A stretch of 7,132 nucleotides of DNA from CAZDUS01 sp964508705 (GCA_964508705.1 CAZDUS010000066.1:1-7132), one strand, 5' to 3'. Shown: positions 1-6,746, counted from the stretch's first letter. The notes: generated from the sequence alone by a model not told the origin. Numbers and translations are program-made.

Positions 1-6
1 CTTACC

Positions 7-31
7 ACCCCTATCTTCTTAAGAGGGGGGT
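7..31 (+). other. Imperfect hairpin at the left edge, possibly the end of an upstream transcript
   Basis: Bases 7-17 (ACCCCTATCTT) can pair with 21-31 (AAGAGGGGGGT) across a CTT loop, with one A/G mismatch and one T-G wobble. No T-tract follows on the + strand (the next bases are CACGATG) and none appears on the other strand, so it is not a canonical intrinsic terminator. It lies just upstream of the coaE promoter and could mark the 3' end of a gene beyond the window. The pairing is visible in the sequence; the role is a guess. Confidence 0.35.
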
Positions 32-68
32 CACGATGTACCCGACCTCGCCCAGAAAGCTTGAAATG

Positions 69-84
69 ACTGTTGACAAACAGT
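69..84. promoter_or_regulatory. Perfect 16-base dyad over the -35 box, possible operator
   Basis: ACTGTT (69-74) and AACAGT (79-84) are perfect inverted repeats around GACA, and the dyad contains the whole -35 hexamer. A second, weaker pair, TGTAT (84-88) and ATACA (98-102), runs from the spacer into the -10 box. Dyads placed like this are typical of repressor sites, but six-base arms also arise by chance, and no regulator gene is nearby. Confidence 0.3.
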
Positions 85-102
85 GTATGGAACCGATATA
101 CA
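73..102 (+). promoter_or_regulatory. Sigma70-type promoter for the coaE-rho(-tig-clpP-clpX) genes
   Basis: A perfect -35 box TTGACA (73-78) is followed after 18 bases by the -10 box TATACA (97-102), which matches the TATAAT consensus at four of six positions including the key T1, A2 and T6. The expected transcription start is near 108-110, giving a leader of about 120 bases before the coaE ATG at 232. No other good promoter is seen ahead of rho, tig, clpP or clpX, so this is the best candidate to drive the cluster. Confidence 0.7.
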
Positions 103-108
103 ACGCAT

Positions 109-231
109 CTACATCGTCTAGCACGGTTATTCCTTTTACAAGTTCAACCCCTGAGATTTCCTTTCTCGTTCAGGTAGCGGGTTAGCAATCAGTTGGCTGA
201 CATCGGGGGTAAGCGCTCAAACAACCCATTC
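109..231 (+). promoter_or_regulatory. C/U-rich 5' leader of the coaE-rho transcript
   Basis: This is the predicted untranslated leader between the promoter at 73-102 and the coaE ATG. Bases 104-172 contain about 21 C and 9 G with many TC and CC steps, an unstructured C-over-G composition like that of Rho utilisation (rut) sites. There is no ATG between the predicted start and 232. A weak hairpin, CCTGA (150-154) with TCAGG (170-174), is possible. Because rho is the second gene of the transcript, autoregulation by Rho is an attractive inference, but nothing here proves it. Confidence 0.3.
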
Positions 232-822
232 ATGTTTACCATTGCTATAACCGGAGGAATTGCTTGCGGGAAAAGCACGGCAGCAAGCTATTTAGACAGG
301 ATGGGCGTGCCTGTTTGCGAGGCGGATGATTTGGCGCGCGCCGTATTGAGAAAAGGGGAGAATGTTCGCGATCAGGTTGTCGGTGAATTTGGGTCCGCCA
401 TACTTGGAGCGGATGGCGAAATTGACCGAGCGGCGCTTGCGACGGTGGTGTTTAATAACCCCGAGAAACTTGCGCGGTTGAATGAGCTGACGCATCCCGA
501 GATTATGCGGCGGTTGAGGTGTTGGGTTGATGAGCAATCGGCTTATCATTCCGAAGTGGCCGCCGTAATCCCGCTATTGTTTGAGGTGCGTGATGAGGAT
601 AAGTGGGATGTTGTGGTGTGTGTGGCGACGCAGGCAGATGTTCAACGAGAACGATTGTTGGCGCGTGGGATGACAAGGGAGGAAGCGGAAGCGAGGATTC
701 GCTCCCAGCTTCGCATTGAAGAGAAGATGGAGCGGTCCGATTACGTTGTGTTCAACGGGGGCAGTGAACAATTGCTTCAGGAGCAGATAGAGAGAGTGAT
801 GCGGTCAATCCGCGGAGGTTAA
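232..822 (+). CDS. coaE: Dephospho-CoA kinase
   Basis: CoaE phosphorylates the 3'-hydroxyl of the ribose of dephospho-CoA with ATP, the last step of coenzyme A synthesis, in the cytosol. The 196-residue product matches the family's usual length of about 200. The P-loop GGIACGKST is at residues 8-16. ADD follows at 31-33, with D32 aligning to the catalytic D33 of E. coli CoaE by my hand alignment. A THPEI motif, a PLLFE motif and a C-terminal Q...K..RSDYVVFNGG stretch (the family's 'Q...K...AD.V..N.G' pattern) complete the NMP-kinase-like fold. I chose ATG 232 over an in-frame TTG at 193, because known CoaE proteins begin a few residues before the P-loop and the extra 13 residues look non-homologous. 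No good Shine-Dalgarno sequence precedes either start. The stop is one base before rho, so the two genes are probably translationally coupled. Confidence 0.95.
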   Translation: MFTIAITGGIACGKSTAASYLDRMGVPVCEADDLARAVLRKGENVRDQVVGEFGSAILGADGEIDRAALATVVFNNPEKLARLNELTHPEIMRRLRCWVDEQSAYHSEVAAVIPLLFEVRDEDKWDVVVCVATQADVQRERLLARGMTREEAEARIRSQLRIEEKMERSDYVVFNGGSEQLLQEQIERVMRSIRGG

Positions 823-823
823 T

Positions 824-2374
824 ATGGACGAGAAACATGATCAGCAACAGCAACAGGGTGGTGGCGGTGGTGGTGGTGGCGGGAATCGTAATTATCGTGG
901 ACGCCGCATGCGTGGCAGGCACCACCCGCAACAGATGAGGGATCGGAGTCGTATGGGACTACCTGTCAACGATGAGGGACTGGGTGGCAATGTTGGCGGC
1001 GGGGCTAACCCGATCGATCAGGGTCCGCGCAACGGAGATTATGTTCCGAGTCAACAAGCGGGTGTTCCAGGTGGCTATGTTTCGCCTGTTCCGCAACGTC
1101 CGCAGGGGACCCCGCAGGCGTTAAGTCTTTTTGAATTGCAACAGAAGTCCGTGCCCGATTTGCATGTGATGGCCGATAGTTTCGGGTTGGTGGAACTAGG
1201 CGCCTTAAGGAAGCACGAGTTGATATTTGAAATCATGCGGGCGAACGCCAGGCTTAACGGATCATTGCACGGGCGGGGTGTTCTGGAAATCCTGCCGGAC
1301 AATTTCGGGTTTTTGAGGTCGCCCAGCTACAACTATTTGCCGTGTCCTGAAGATATTTATGTGTCACCTTCCCAGATCCGGCGCTTTGCTTTGCGGACGG
1401 GGGACTTGGTGGAAGGCGAGATTCGCTCACCCAAGGATAAGGAGCGCTTTTTCGCGCTGACCAAGGTGGACAAGATCAACGGGGGCGATCCCGAGAAGCA
1501 TAAGGGCAAGATACCCTTTGAGAACCTGACGCCGGTATTCCCCGATAAGCGGTTTATCCTGGAGCGGGAAAAGGAACCATCGGAAGTTTCCATGCGGATT
1601 CTGGATCTTTTCACTCCGATCGGGATGGGGCAACGCGGCCTGATCGTGGCGCCGCCTCGCACGGGCAAGACGGTGTTGATGCAGAAGATTGCCAACAGCA
1701 TTTCCACCAATCATCCCGACGCGCACCTGATTGTTCTGCTGATTGATGAACGTCCCGAGGAAGTGACGGACATGGAGCGGAACACTAAGGCGCAGGTTTT
1801 GAGTTCCACGTTTGATGAGCCGCCGGACCGGCATGTGCAAGTGGCCGAAATGGTTATCGAGATGGCCAAACGGATGGTGGAGTGTGGCAAGGATGTGGTG
1901 ATCCTGCTGGATAGCATTACGCGTCTGGCACGGGCATACAACACGTTGCAGCCGCATAGCGGAAAGATACTGTCGGGCGGTGTGGATGCCAATGCCTTGC
2001 ATAAGCCCAAGCGCTTCTTTGGCGCAGCCCGCAATATTGAAAACGGGGGCAGTTTGACGATTATCGCCACGGCTTTGATTGATACCGGGAGCCGGATGGA
2101 TGAAGTGATCTTCGAGGAGTTCAAGGGGACGGGCAACATGGAATTGTGCCTTGACCGGACCTTGGTGGATAAGCGGATATTCCCGGCGATCAACATTGAA
2201 AAATCCGGGACTCGCAAAGAGGAACTCTTGCTCCATCCCGATGAACTGAGTAGGATTTGGATTCTTCGTCGTGCCATCAACGGTGTTCCGCCGGTGGAGG
2301 CCATGGAACTAATTGTGAACCGGCTAAAGAAGACGAAGATGAATGCCGAGTTCCTTATGTCGATGAAAGAGTAG
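824..2374 (+). CDS. rho: Transcription termination factor Rho with a long low-complexity N-terminal extension
   Basis: Rho is a hexameric RNA-dependent ATPase/helicase that loads on C-rich RNA and releases RNA polymerase. The product is 516 residues against 419 in E. coli. Residues 7-11 are Gln and 12-20 Gly, then an Arg/Gly/His/Gln-rich stretch to about 45 and a Gly/Pro/Gln-rich linker to about 98. The Rho N-domain (about 99-147) and the cold-shock RNA-binding domain (about 149-225, with DNFGFLRS) follow. The ATPase core holds Walker A APPRTGKT (276-283), LLIDERPEEV with the catalytic E309, Walker B VVILLD (358-363), the Q-loop SGKILSGGVDANAL (379-392), the R-loop region FKGTGNMEL (433-441) and arginine-finger candidate R451. 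Walker A reads PPRTGKT where E. coli has PPKAGKT. GGAGG at 814-818, five bases before the ATG, is a strong ribosome binding site inside the end of coaE. All key motifs are intact, so the enzyme should be active. Confidence 0.97.
   Translation: MDEKHDQQQQQGGGGGGGGGNRNYRGRRMRGRHHPQQMRDRSRMGLPVNDEGLGGNVGGGANPIDQGPRNGDYVPSQQAGVPGGYVSPVPQRPQGTPQALSLFELQQKSVPDLHVMADSFGLVELGALRKHELIFEIMRANARLNGSLHGRGVLEILPDNFGFLRSPSYNYLPCPEDIYVSPSQIRRFALRTGDLVEGEIRSPKDKERFFALTKVDKINGGDPEKHKGKIPFENLTPVFPDKRFILEREKEPSEVSMRILDLFTPIGMGQRGLIVAPPRTGKTVLMQKIANSISTNHPDAHLIVLLIDERPEEVTDMERNTKAQVLSSTFDEPPDRHVQVAEMVIEMAKRMVECGKDVVILLDSITRLARAYNTLQPHSGKILSGGVDANALHKPKRFFGAARNIENGGSLTIIATALIDTGSRMDEVIFEEFKGTGNMELCLDRTLVDKRIFPAINIEKSGTRKEELLLHPDELSRIWILRRAINGVPPVEAMELIVNRLKKTKMNAEFLMSMKE
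842..883 (+). repeat. In-frame (CAR)5-(GGN)9 triplet tract in rho
   Basis: Five CAG/CAA codons (842-856) are followed directly by nine GGN codons (857-883), mostly GGT. They encode Gln5-Gly9 near the Rho N-terminus. Triplet tracts can gain or lose units by replication slippage without breaking the frame, so the length may vary between strains. The tract is interrupted by GGC and GGG codons, which would slow slippage. Confidence 0.7.
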
Positions 2375-2389
2375 AGGGTTTTGGAGTCA

Positions 2390-3700
2390 ATGAAAACAGC
2401 AGTTGAACAAACAGGACCGTGCCGGAAGGTTGTTAAAGTCGAAGTTCCGGCGGATGTGGTGACCGCGGAATACAAGAAGGTGGTCAACGAGTTTTGCAAG
2501 CATGCGCGGGTAGCGGGATTCCGTGCTGGCAAGGCGCCTGCCGCCATAGTGGAAAAGCAGTTCGCCAAGGATCTTCTTAAGGAGACAAGGGAGCGCATGG
2601 TGCCCCGTGCCTACCAAGAAGCCTTGAGGCAGGAAAAACTGACGCCCGTGGCCGTGGTGGATGTCAGTGAAATCCAATTGGACAAACAGCTTCCGTTATC
2701 TTTCAAGGTCACGGTGGATGTGGTGCCGGAGTTCAAGATTCCGACTTACGCGGGTATTCCCGTGACCAGCAACCCCGTGGAAGTGAAGGATGAGGAGGTT
2801 GAGAAGGTCATCACCAATATGCGGGATCGTCAGGCGCGGTTTGAATCTGTGACCGGTAGGGTGGCAGGCAAAGGCGATGTGGTCGAAATTGACTACGACG
2901 CAACCTGTGAAGGCAAGACGATGAAGGAGCTTGCGCCAGCCAACGCCGAATTGGGCGAGGGCAAGGATTTCTGGGTATTGGTGGGAGATAATATGCCTTT
3001 ATTCCTGCCGGGGATGCCTGCCAAGCTGGAAGGTATTGAGATAGGCGGTAAGCGTGAGATTGAGATCGTTTTCCCGGCAGATTATCGCGTTAAGGAAGTT
3101 GCCGGCAAGACGGCGGTTTATTCGGTGACGGCGCGCGGAATACGGGAGCGCCAGTTGCCTGATGTGAATGATGAGTTTGCTAAGTCGCTCGGTACTGAGT
3201 CGGTTGATGATTTGAAACAGAAGATTCGCGAGAATCTTCTTGAGGCCAACAAGATGACAGAGCGGAACCGTCAGCGCGACGAGGTGATCAAGTGGCTGCT
3301 GGAGAACACTGACCTCAAGGATCTTCCCCAGTCACAGGTTGAGGAAGAGGCTCGGCATATCATTCAGGATGTGGTGCAGGAGAATGTCCGGCGCGGAATC
3401 AGCAAGGATGAGATTGAATCCAACCGCGAAGATATTTTCAATCGCGCGGCCCAGTCTTCATCCGAGCGGGTGAAAGTGAACTACATTCTCAACCGCATTG
3501 CGGACGAGAAGGAGATTTCGGTTGCAGGCTCGGATGTGGATGCGCGAATCGCCGAAATGGCAGTGCGTTACAAGATGCCGCCGCAGAAGATGCGTGCGGA
3601 ATTGGAGAAGCGTGATTCGTTGCGGGCCATTTATGGGAATTTGCGCCTGGAGAAGACGCTGGATGTCTTGATGGCGGATGTCAAGGTTACCGCTGGGTGA
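2390..3700 (+). CDS. tig: Trigger factor, ribosome-bound chaperone and peptidyl-prolyl isomerase
   Basis: Trigger factor binds the ribosome exit tunnel and shields nascent chains. The 436-residue product matches the family (E. coli 432). The N-terminal ribosome-binding domain (about 1-115) carries the signature loop GFRAGKAP at 43-50 (E. coli GFRKGKVP). The FKBP-type isomerase domain spans about 160-250, from GDVVEIDYDA through FLPGMPAKLEG and VFPADY. The helical C-terminal chaperone domain fills about 255-436. The loop after GKTMKEL looks longer than in E. coli, where the domain is more compact. I chose ATG 2390 rather than the in-frame TTG at 2381: GAGGG (2374-2378) is too close to the TTG, while GAGGG or TTGGAG could serve the ATG, though neither spacing is ideal. 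The gene starts 15 bases after the rho stop and is very likely co-transcribed with it. Adjacency to clpP-clpX is the common bacterial order. Confidence 0.95.
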   Translation: MKTAVEQTGPCRKVVKVEVPADVVTAEYKKVVNEFCKHARVAGFRAGKAPAAIVEKQFAKDLLKETRERMVPRAYQEALRQEKLTPVAVVDVSEIQLDKQLPLSFKVTVDVVPEFKIPTYAGIPVTSNPVEVKDEEVEKVITNMRDRQARFESVTGRVAGKGDVVEIDYDATCEGKTMKELAPANAELGEGKDFWVLVGDNMPLFLPGMPAKLEGIEIGGKREIEIVFPADYRVKEVAGKTAVYSVTARGIRERQLPDVNDEFAKSLGTESVDDLKQKIRENLLEANKMTERNRQRDEVIKWLLENTDLKDLPQSQVEEEARHIIQDVVQENVRRGISKDEIESNREDIFNRAAQSSSERVKVNYILNRIADEKEISVAGSDVDARIAEMAVRYKMPPQKMRAELEKRDSLRAIYGNLRLEKTLDVLMADVKVTAG

Positions 3701-3704
3701 GAGA

Positions 3705-3724
3705 GCCACCCCGACAGGGGTGGC
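3705..3724 (+). other. Perfect 8-bp hairpin between tig and clpP
   Basis: GCCACCCC (3705-3712) pairs perfectly with GGGGTGGC (3717-3724) over a GACA loop, starting four bases after the tig stop. The stem is very GC-rich, but the next bases (AGAGACTGATATTGG) lack a T-tract, so it is not a canonical intrinsic terminator. It may be a pause or partial terminator, an RNA 3'-end stabiliser or processing site between tig and clpP, or a protein-binding dyad. The hairpin is certain as a sequence feature; its function is not. Confidence 0.6.
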
Positions 3725-3759
3725 AGAGACTGATATTGGACATTTAAGGAGACAAACGG

Positions 3760-4368
3760 ATGCAGACCAGAAATCAGATGCTGGTGCCGATGGTGGTGGA
3801 ACAGACGGGGCGCGGGGAACGAGCCTATGATATTTATTCGCGCCTGCTTAAGGATCGAATTATCTTCATTGGATCGGGAATTGACGATGACGTTGCCAAC
3901 CTGATTATCGCGCAGATGTTGTTCCTTCAGAGCGAGGATGCGGAGAAGGATATCAGTTTATATATCAATTCGCCTGGCGGGTCGGTGACGGCCGGGATGG
4001 CGATTTATGACACGATCCAGTTCCTGAAGTGCGAAGTGGCAACGTATTGCGTGGGGCAGGCGGCCAGCATGGGTGCGGTGTTGCTGACAGCTGGTGCCCA
4101 CGGGAAGCGGTTCGCGCTCCCTAACGCACGGATAATGATTCATCAGCCTTGGGGAGGGGTGCAGGGACAGGCGTCTGATATCAGCATTCAGGCAAAGGAA
4201 ATACTGAGGCTTCGGGATAGATTGAACGGGATTCTGGCACAACACACCGGCAAGTCGTTGGATGTGATCGTAAAGGATTCCGATCGCGACTTCTTTATGT
4301 CGGCGGATGAAGCCAAGGCGTATGGCCTTGTTGATACCGTGCTGGTAAGTCGTAAAGTGGCGTCGTAA
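3760..4368 (+). CDS. clpP: ATP-dependent Clp protease proteolytic subunit ClpP
   Basis: ClpP is a serine protease that forms a double seven-membered ring and degrades proteins fed by ClpX or ClpA/ClpC. The 202-residue product is full length. The catalytic triad is visible: S103 in GQAASMGA, H128 in MIHQPWGG and D177 in DSDRDFF. The Ser-His spacing of 25 and His-Asp spacing of 49 equal those of E. coli ClpP. INSPGGSV (69-76) is the conserved substrate-binding strand and oxyanion region. A short N-terminal stretch before about residue 15 may be a propeptide or the axial-gate loop. AAGGAG (3746-3751), eight bases before the ATG, is a strong ribosome binding site. The gene lies directly upstream of clpX, its partner, and downstream of tig. 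Confidence 0.97.
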   Translation: MQTRNQMLVPMVVEQTGRGERAYDIYSRLLKDRIIFIGSGIDDDVANLIIAQMLFLQSEDAEKDISLYINSPGGSVTAGMAIYDTIQFLKCEVATYCVGQAASMGAVLLTAGAHGKRFALPNARIMIHQPWGGVQGQASDISIQAKEILRLRDRLNGILAQHTGKSLDVIVKDSDRDFFMSADEAKAYGLVDTVLVSRKVAS

Positions 4369-4440
4369 GGCGTTGAGATGTTCAATAAGAGGCGAACGCC
4401 GTCGGGGAGGCCTGCTGAGATAGGACAGGTTACGGTCGCC
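4369..4440 (+). promoter_or_regulatory. Alternative inverted repeats in the clpP-clpX gap
   Basis: GGCGTT directly after the clpP stop (4369-4374) can pair with AACGCC (4395-4400). Alternatively GGCGAACG (4391-4398) can pair with CGGTCGCC (4433-4440) with one A/G mismatch. The two pairings share bases 4395-4398, so they exclude each other. The second is followed by a T-rich stretch (TATTTTAGTATTTT, 4445-4458), but the T-run starts about five bases late and is interrupted, so it is a poor terminator at best. The arrangement would suit an attenuator or processing site that sets the clpP:clpX ratio; this is inference. No convincing sigma70 promoter for clpX is seen in the gap. Confidence 0.35.
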
Positions 4441-4469
4441 GTCATATTTTAGTATTTTGGAGAGAGATC

Positions 4470-5732
4470 ATGGCCAAGGGTAAGCAAAAAGATCCGACCT
4501 GCTCATTCTGTAATCGTCCGCCGGAAATCACAGGGAAATTGCTGGCGGGCCCCAAGGATGTCCTGATTTGTCGTGACTGCGTAACACTATGCGGCGATTT
4601 GTTTAAACAGGCTGGTGGTGCTGAGCCGTCCGTTCCGAAGCAGGTGCAAGAGACGCCACTGGCCGTGCCGAAACCCCACGAGATCTTCGAGTTCCTAAAC
4701 CAGTATGTGGTGGGGCAGGAGCACACCAAGAAGGTGCTTTCTGTGGCGGTTCACAATCACTACAAGCGCCTGCAACAAGGGGACCACGTTGAGGCGAACA
4801 AGGCTTTCAAGGATGTGGAAATTGAGAAAAGCAACATCCTGCTGATCGGGCCAACGGGTACCGGTAAGACGCTGTTGGCGCGAACGCTTGCGCGATGTCT
4901 GGATGTGCCATTCAGTATTTCGGATGCGACGACGTTGACCGAGGCTGGCTATGTGGGCGAGGACGTTGAGAATGTGCTGTTACGCCTCTATCAAGCGTCA
5001 AACTTTGATGTGAAACGCGCTGAGCGTGGAATCATCTATATTGATGAGATCGACAAGATTGGGCGAAGGACGGAAAACGTTTCGTTGACGAGGGATGTTT
5101 CCGGTGAGGGTGTGCAGCAAGCCTTGTTGAAGATTCTTGAGGGCACGGTTGCCAATGTGCCTCCACAAGGGGGGCGTAAGCACCCGCAACAGGAATACGT
5201 CAAGATTAACACTGAACATATTCTGTTTATTTGTGGCGGCGCCTTTGTCGGGTTGGATGACATTTTGCGTCGGCGTGTGGATAAGCTTGCTCTTGGGTTT
5301 GGGCAGGAAGAGAAAAAGCCGGTTGTGGAAGTGACGGGGCATCATGTGGAGCCCGAGGACTTGATGAAGTACGGGTTGATCCCGGAATTTGTTGGAAGGT
5401 TACCTGTGGTGAGCGCCTTGAACTCGTTGACCGAGGATGATTTGGTGCGCGTGCTTGTGGAGCCAAAGAATTCCATGATACGCCAGTATCAGAAGCTGAT
5501 GGCAATGGAAAACGTCAAGCTGACGTTTGAGGAAAGCGCCCTCCGGGAGTTAGCCAAGATTGCGATTAAGAAGCGAACAGGAGCCAGAGGATTAAGGGCG
5601 ATACTTGAGCACTTGATGCTGGACGTAATGTTTGAGGTTCCCCGGCGCGGGTCTATTAGAGCGTTTCATATCACCAAGCAGATGGTGATCTCGCAACGTG
5701 TGACATTAGAGAGCGCCTCAGTTGCGGCATGA
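4470..5732 (+). CDS. clpX: ATP-dependent Clp protease ATP-binding subunit ClpX
   Basis: ClpX is a hexameric AAA+ unfoldase that recognises tagged substrates such as ssrA-tagged proteins and threads them into ClpP. The 420-residue product is full length (E. coli 424). The N-terminal zinc-binding domain has C11, C14, C34 and C37. The AAA+ module shows Walker A GPTGTGKT (127-134), pore-1 loop GYVG (160-163), Walker B IIYIDE (188-193), the pore loop RKH (236-238), arginine finger R310 in EFVGRLPV and sensor-2 R373 in GARGLR. The ClpP-docking loop reads LGF (275-277), the usual [LIV]-G-F form, which supports pairing with the ClpP encoded just upstream. GGAG (4459-4462) is seven bases before the ATG. 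The gene follows clpP after a structured 101-base gap. Two extra stop codons (TGA, TAG) follow its TGA stop. Confidence 0.97.
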   Translation: MAKGKQKDPTCSFCNRPPEITGKLLAGPKDVLICRDCVTLCGDLFKQAGGAEPSVPKQVQETPLAVPKPHEIFEFLNQYVVGQEHTKKVLSVAVHNHYKRLQQGDHVEANKAFKDVEIEKSNILLIGPTGTGKTLLARTLARCLDVPFSISDATTLTEAGYVGEDVENVLLRLYQASNFDVKRAERGIIYIDEIDKIGRRTENVSLTRDVSGEGVQQALLKILEGTVANVPPQGGRKHPQQEYVKINTEHILFICGGAFVGLDDILRRRVDKLALGFGQEEKKPVVEVTGHHVEPEDLMKYGLIPEFVGRLPVVSALNSLTEDDLVRVLVEPKNSMIRQYQKLMAMENVKLTFEESALRELAKIAIKKRTGARGLRAILEHLMLDVMFEVPRRGSIRAFHITKQMVISQRVTLESASVAA

Positions 5733-5795
5733 TGATAGTCCGTGCGAGGACGCAGGCGCGTTACGGGTTTCCCATCCAATAGTTGAAATCCAATC

Positions 5796-6746
5796 GTGAA
5801 ACGGCGGGTACAGAGTCGGATTCCTTTGGTCGCGGATGGTGAGCTTCTATTGGATTATCTGGCTGGGCGCTTTACATATCATTCTCCGGAATTGTGGTCT
5901 GGGCGCATTATCTCGCAACGCCTATTGGTGAATGATGTCGTGGCTGATATGTCGTGCGTGCTGAAGGCGGGCGACCTTGTGGAGTTCATTGCCGATGACA
6001 TTCTTGAACCCGACGTTAATTTCGATGTGCGCATCGTTCATGCCGATGACGACATCATGGTAATTGATAAACCTGCCAATCTTCCTTGTCATCCCGCCGG
6101 GCGATATTTCAACCATACTGTTTGGGCGTGGCTGAAGAAGAATCACGGCGTTAAGAAGCCTGCCATCATCAACCGTTTGGATCGCGAAACATCGGGACTC
6201 CTTATAGTGGCTCTGAATCCAGTGGCGGAGTCAAGGTGTCGGCGTCAGTTTGCGGCGCGGCGTGTGGAGAAGGAGTATCTGGTGCTGGTTGAGGGGGAGT
6301 TTCCTGAATCGATGGACGCCCACGGGTGGATAATGCAGGACCCCGAGGCGGGTACGGCGCGGCGGCGGGTATTCCAACTCGGCGGTGGAGCGAAAACGGA
6401 TGAGGCGGATTGGGCGGAGACGCGGTTTGTTCGGCTGGCGGCGGGGAATGGGGTTAGTCTTGTCCGGGCAGAGCCGAACACAGGGCGGTTACATCAGATT
6501 AGGGCGACATTGTGTTCGTTGGGTTTTCCTGTCGTAGGGGACAAAGTGTATGGGGTTGATTCAGGAATGTTCGTGCGGTTTTGCACGGATATGCTTTCGG
6601 AGGAGGATTGGCAGAGGCTCCGGGTGAAACGACAGGCGTTGCATGCTTCACGGTTGGAGTTTCGGCATCCGGGTGACCAGCGAGTGATGAGTTTTGAATC
6701 GCCGTTGCCGGAGGAGTTGGTGAGGGTGATTGGGAAGCAAGAATGA
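5796..6746 (+). CDS. RluA-family RNA pseudouridine synthase
   Basis: The product isomerises uridine to pseudouridine in rRNA or tRNA; the exact target cannot be read from sequence. Its 316 residues suit the RluA/RluC/RluD class. An S4-like RNA-binding segment covers about 12-66, ending VLKAGDLVEF. The catalytic domain begins VIDKPANLPCHPAG (about 89-102). NRLDRETSGL (127-136) holds the catalytic aspartate D129; the first position is Asn where most relatives have His. EKEYLVLVEG (158-167), TGRLHQIR (229-236), GFPVVGDKVYG (243-253) and ALHA (281-284) complete the family motifs. The start is GTG at 5796: an in-frame TGA at 5784-5786 excludes an earlier start, and no in-frame ATG appears until after the S4 region. 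No Shine-Dalgarno sequence is evident. It lies 63 bases after clpX with no clear terminator or promoter between, so it may be at the tail of the same transcript. Confidence 0.9.
   Translation: MKRRVQSRIPLVADGELLLDYLAGRFTYHSPELWSGRIISQRLLVNDVVADMSCVLKAGDLVEFIADDILEPDVNFDVRIVHADDDIMVIDKPANLPCHPAGRYFNHTVWAWLKKNHGVKKPAIINRLDRETSGLLIVALNPVAESRCRRQFAARRVEKEYLVLVEGEFPESMDAHGWIMQDPEAGTARRRVFQLGGGAKTDEADWAETRFVRLAAGNGVSLVRAEPNTGRLHQIRATLCSLGFPVVGDKVYGVDSGMFVRFCTDMLSEEDWQRLRVKRQALHASRLEFRHPGDQRVMSFESPLPEELVRVIGKQE

Noticed and set aside
120..175. Possible tRNA-like T-arm (GTTCAACC) in the coaE leader
   Set aside because: The flanking bases do not form a five-base T stem, and no anticodon arm or acceptor stem can be built.
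3..185. Open frame entering from the left edge on the + strand with an ATG at 36 and stop TAG at 183-185 (49 residues from the ATG)
   Set aside because: It has no recognisable motif and no ribosome binding site, its Ser/Thr-rich composition is unlike the other genes here, and it overlaps the strong promoter at 73-102. It is most likely chance.
193..231. TTG at 193 as the coaE start
   Set aside because: The 13 extra residues do not resemble CoaE, which starts a few residues before its P-loop, and the TTG has no good ribosome binding site.
2381..2389. TTG at 2381 as the tig start
   Set aside because: The only GAGGG lies two bases upstream, too close to be used, and ATG 2390 gives the usual trigger factor N-terminus.
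1427..2598. Long antisense open frames opposite rho (up to 295 residues)
   Set aside because: They overlap a perfectly conserved rho gene, contain no domain motif, and are Arg/Ser/His-rich as expected for antisense shadows of biased codons.
4373..4402. Possible clpX promoter starting at TTGAGA (4373-4378)
   Set aside because: No -10-like hexamer lies at a suitable distance; the sequence there is GC-rich (around AACGCC).
5733..5795. Possible terminator between clpX and the pseudouridine synthase gene (GTCC/GGAC, GGG/CCC)
   Set aside because: Stems are only three or four base pairs and no T-tract follows.
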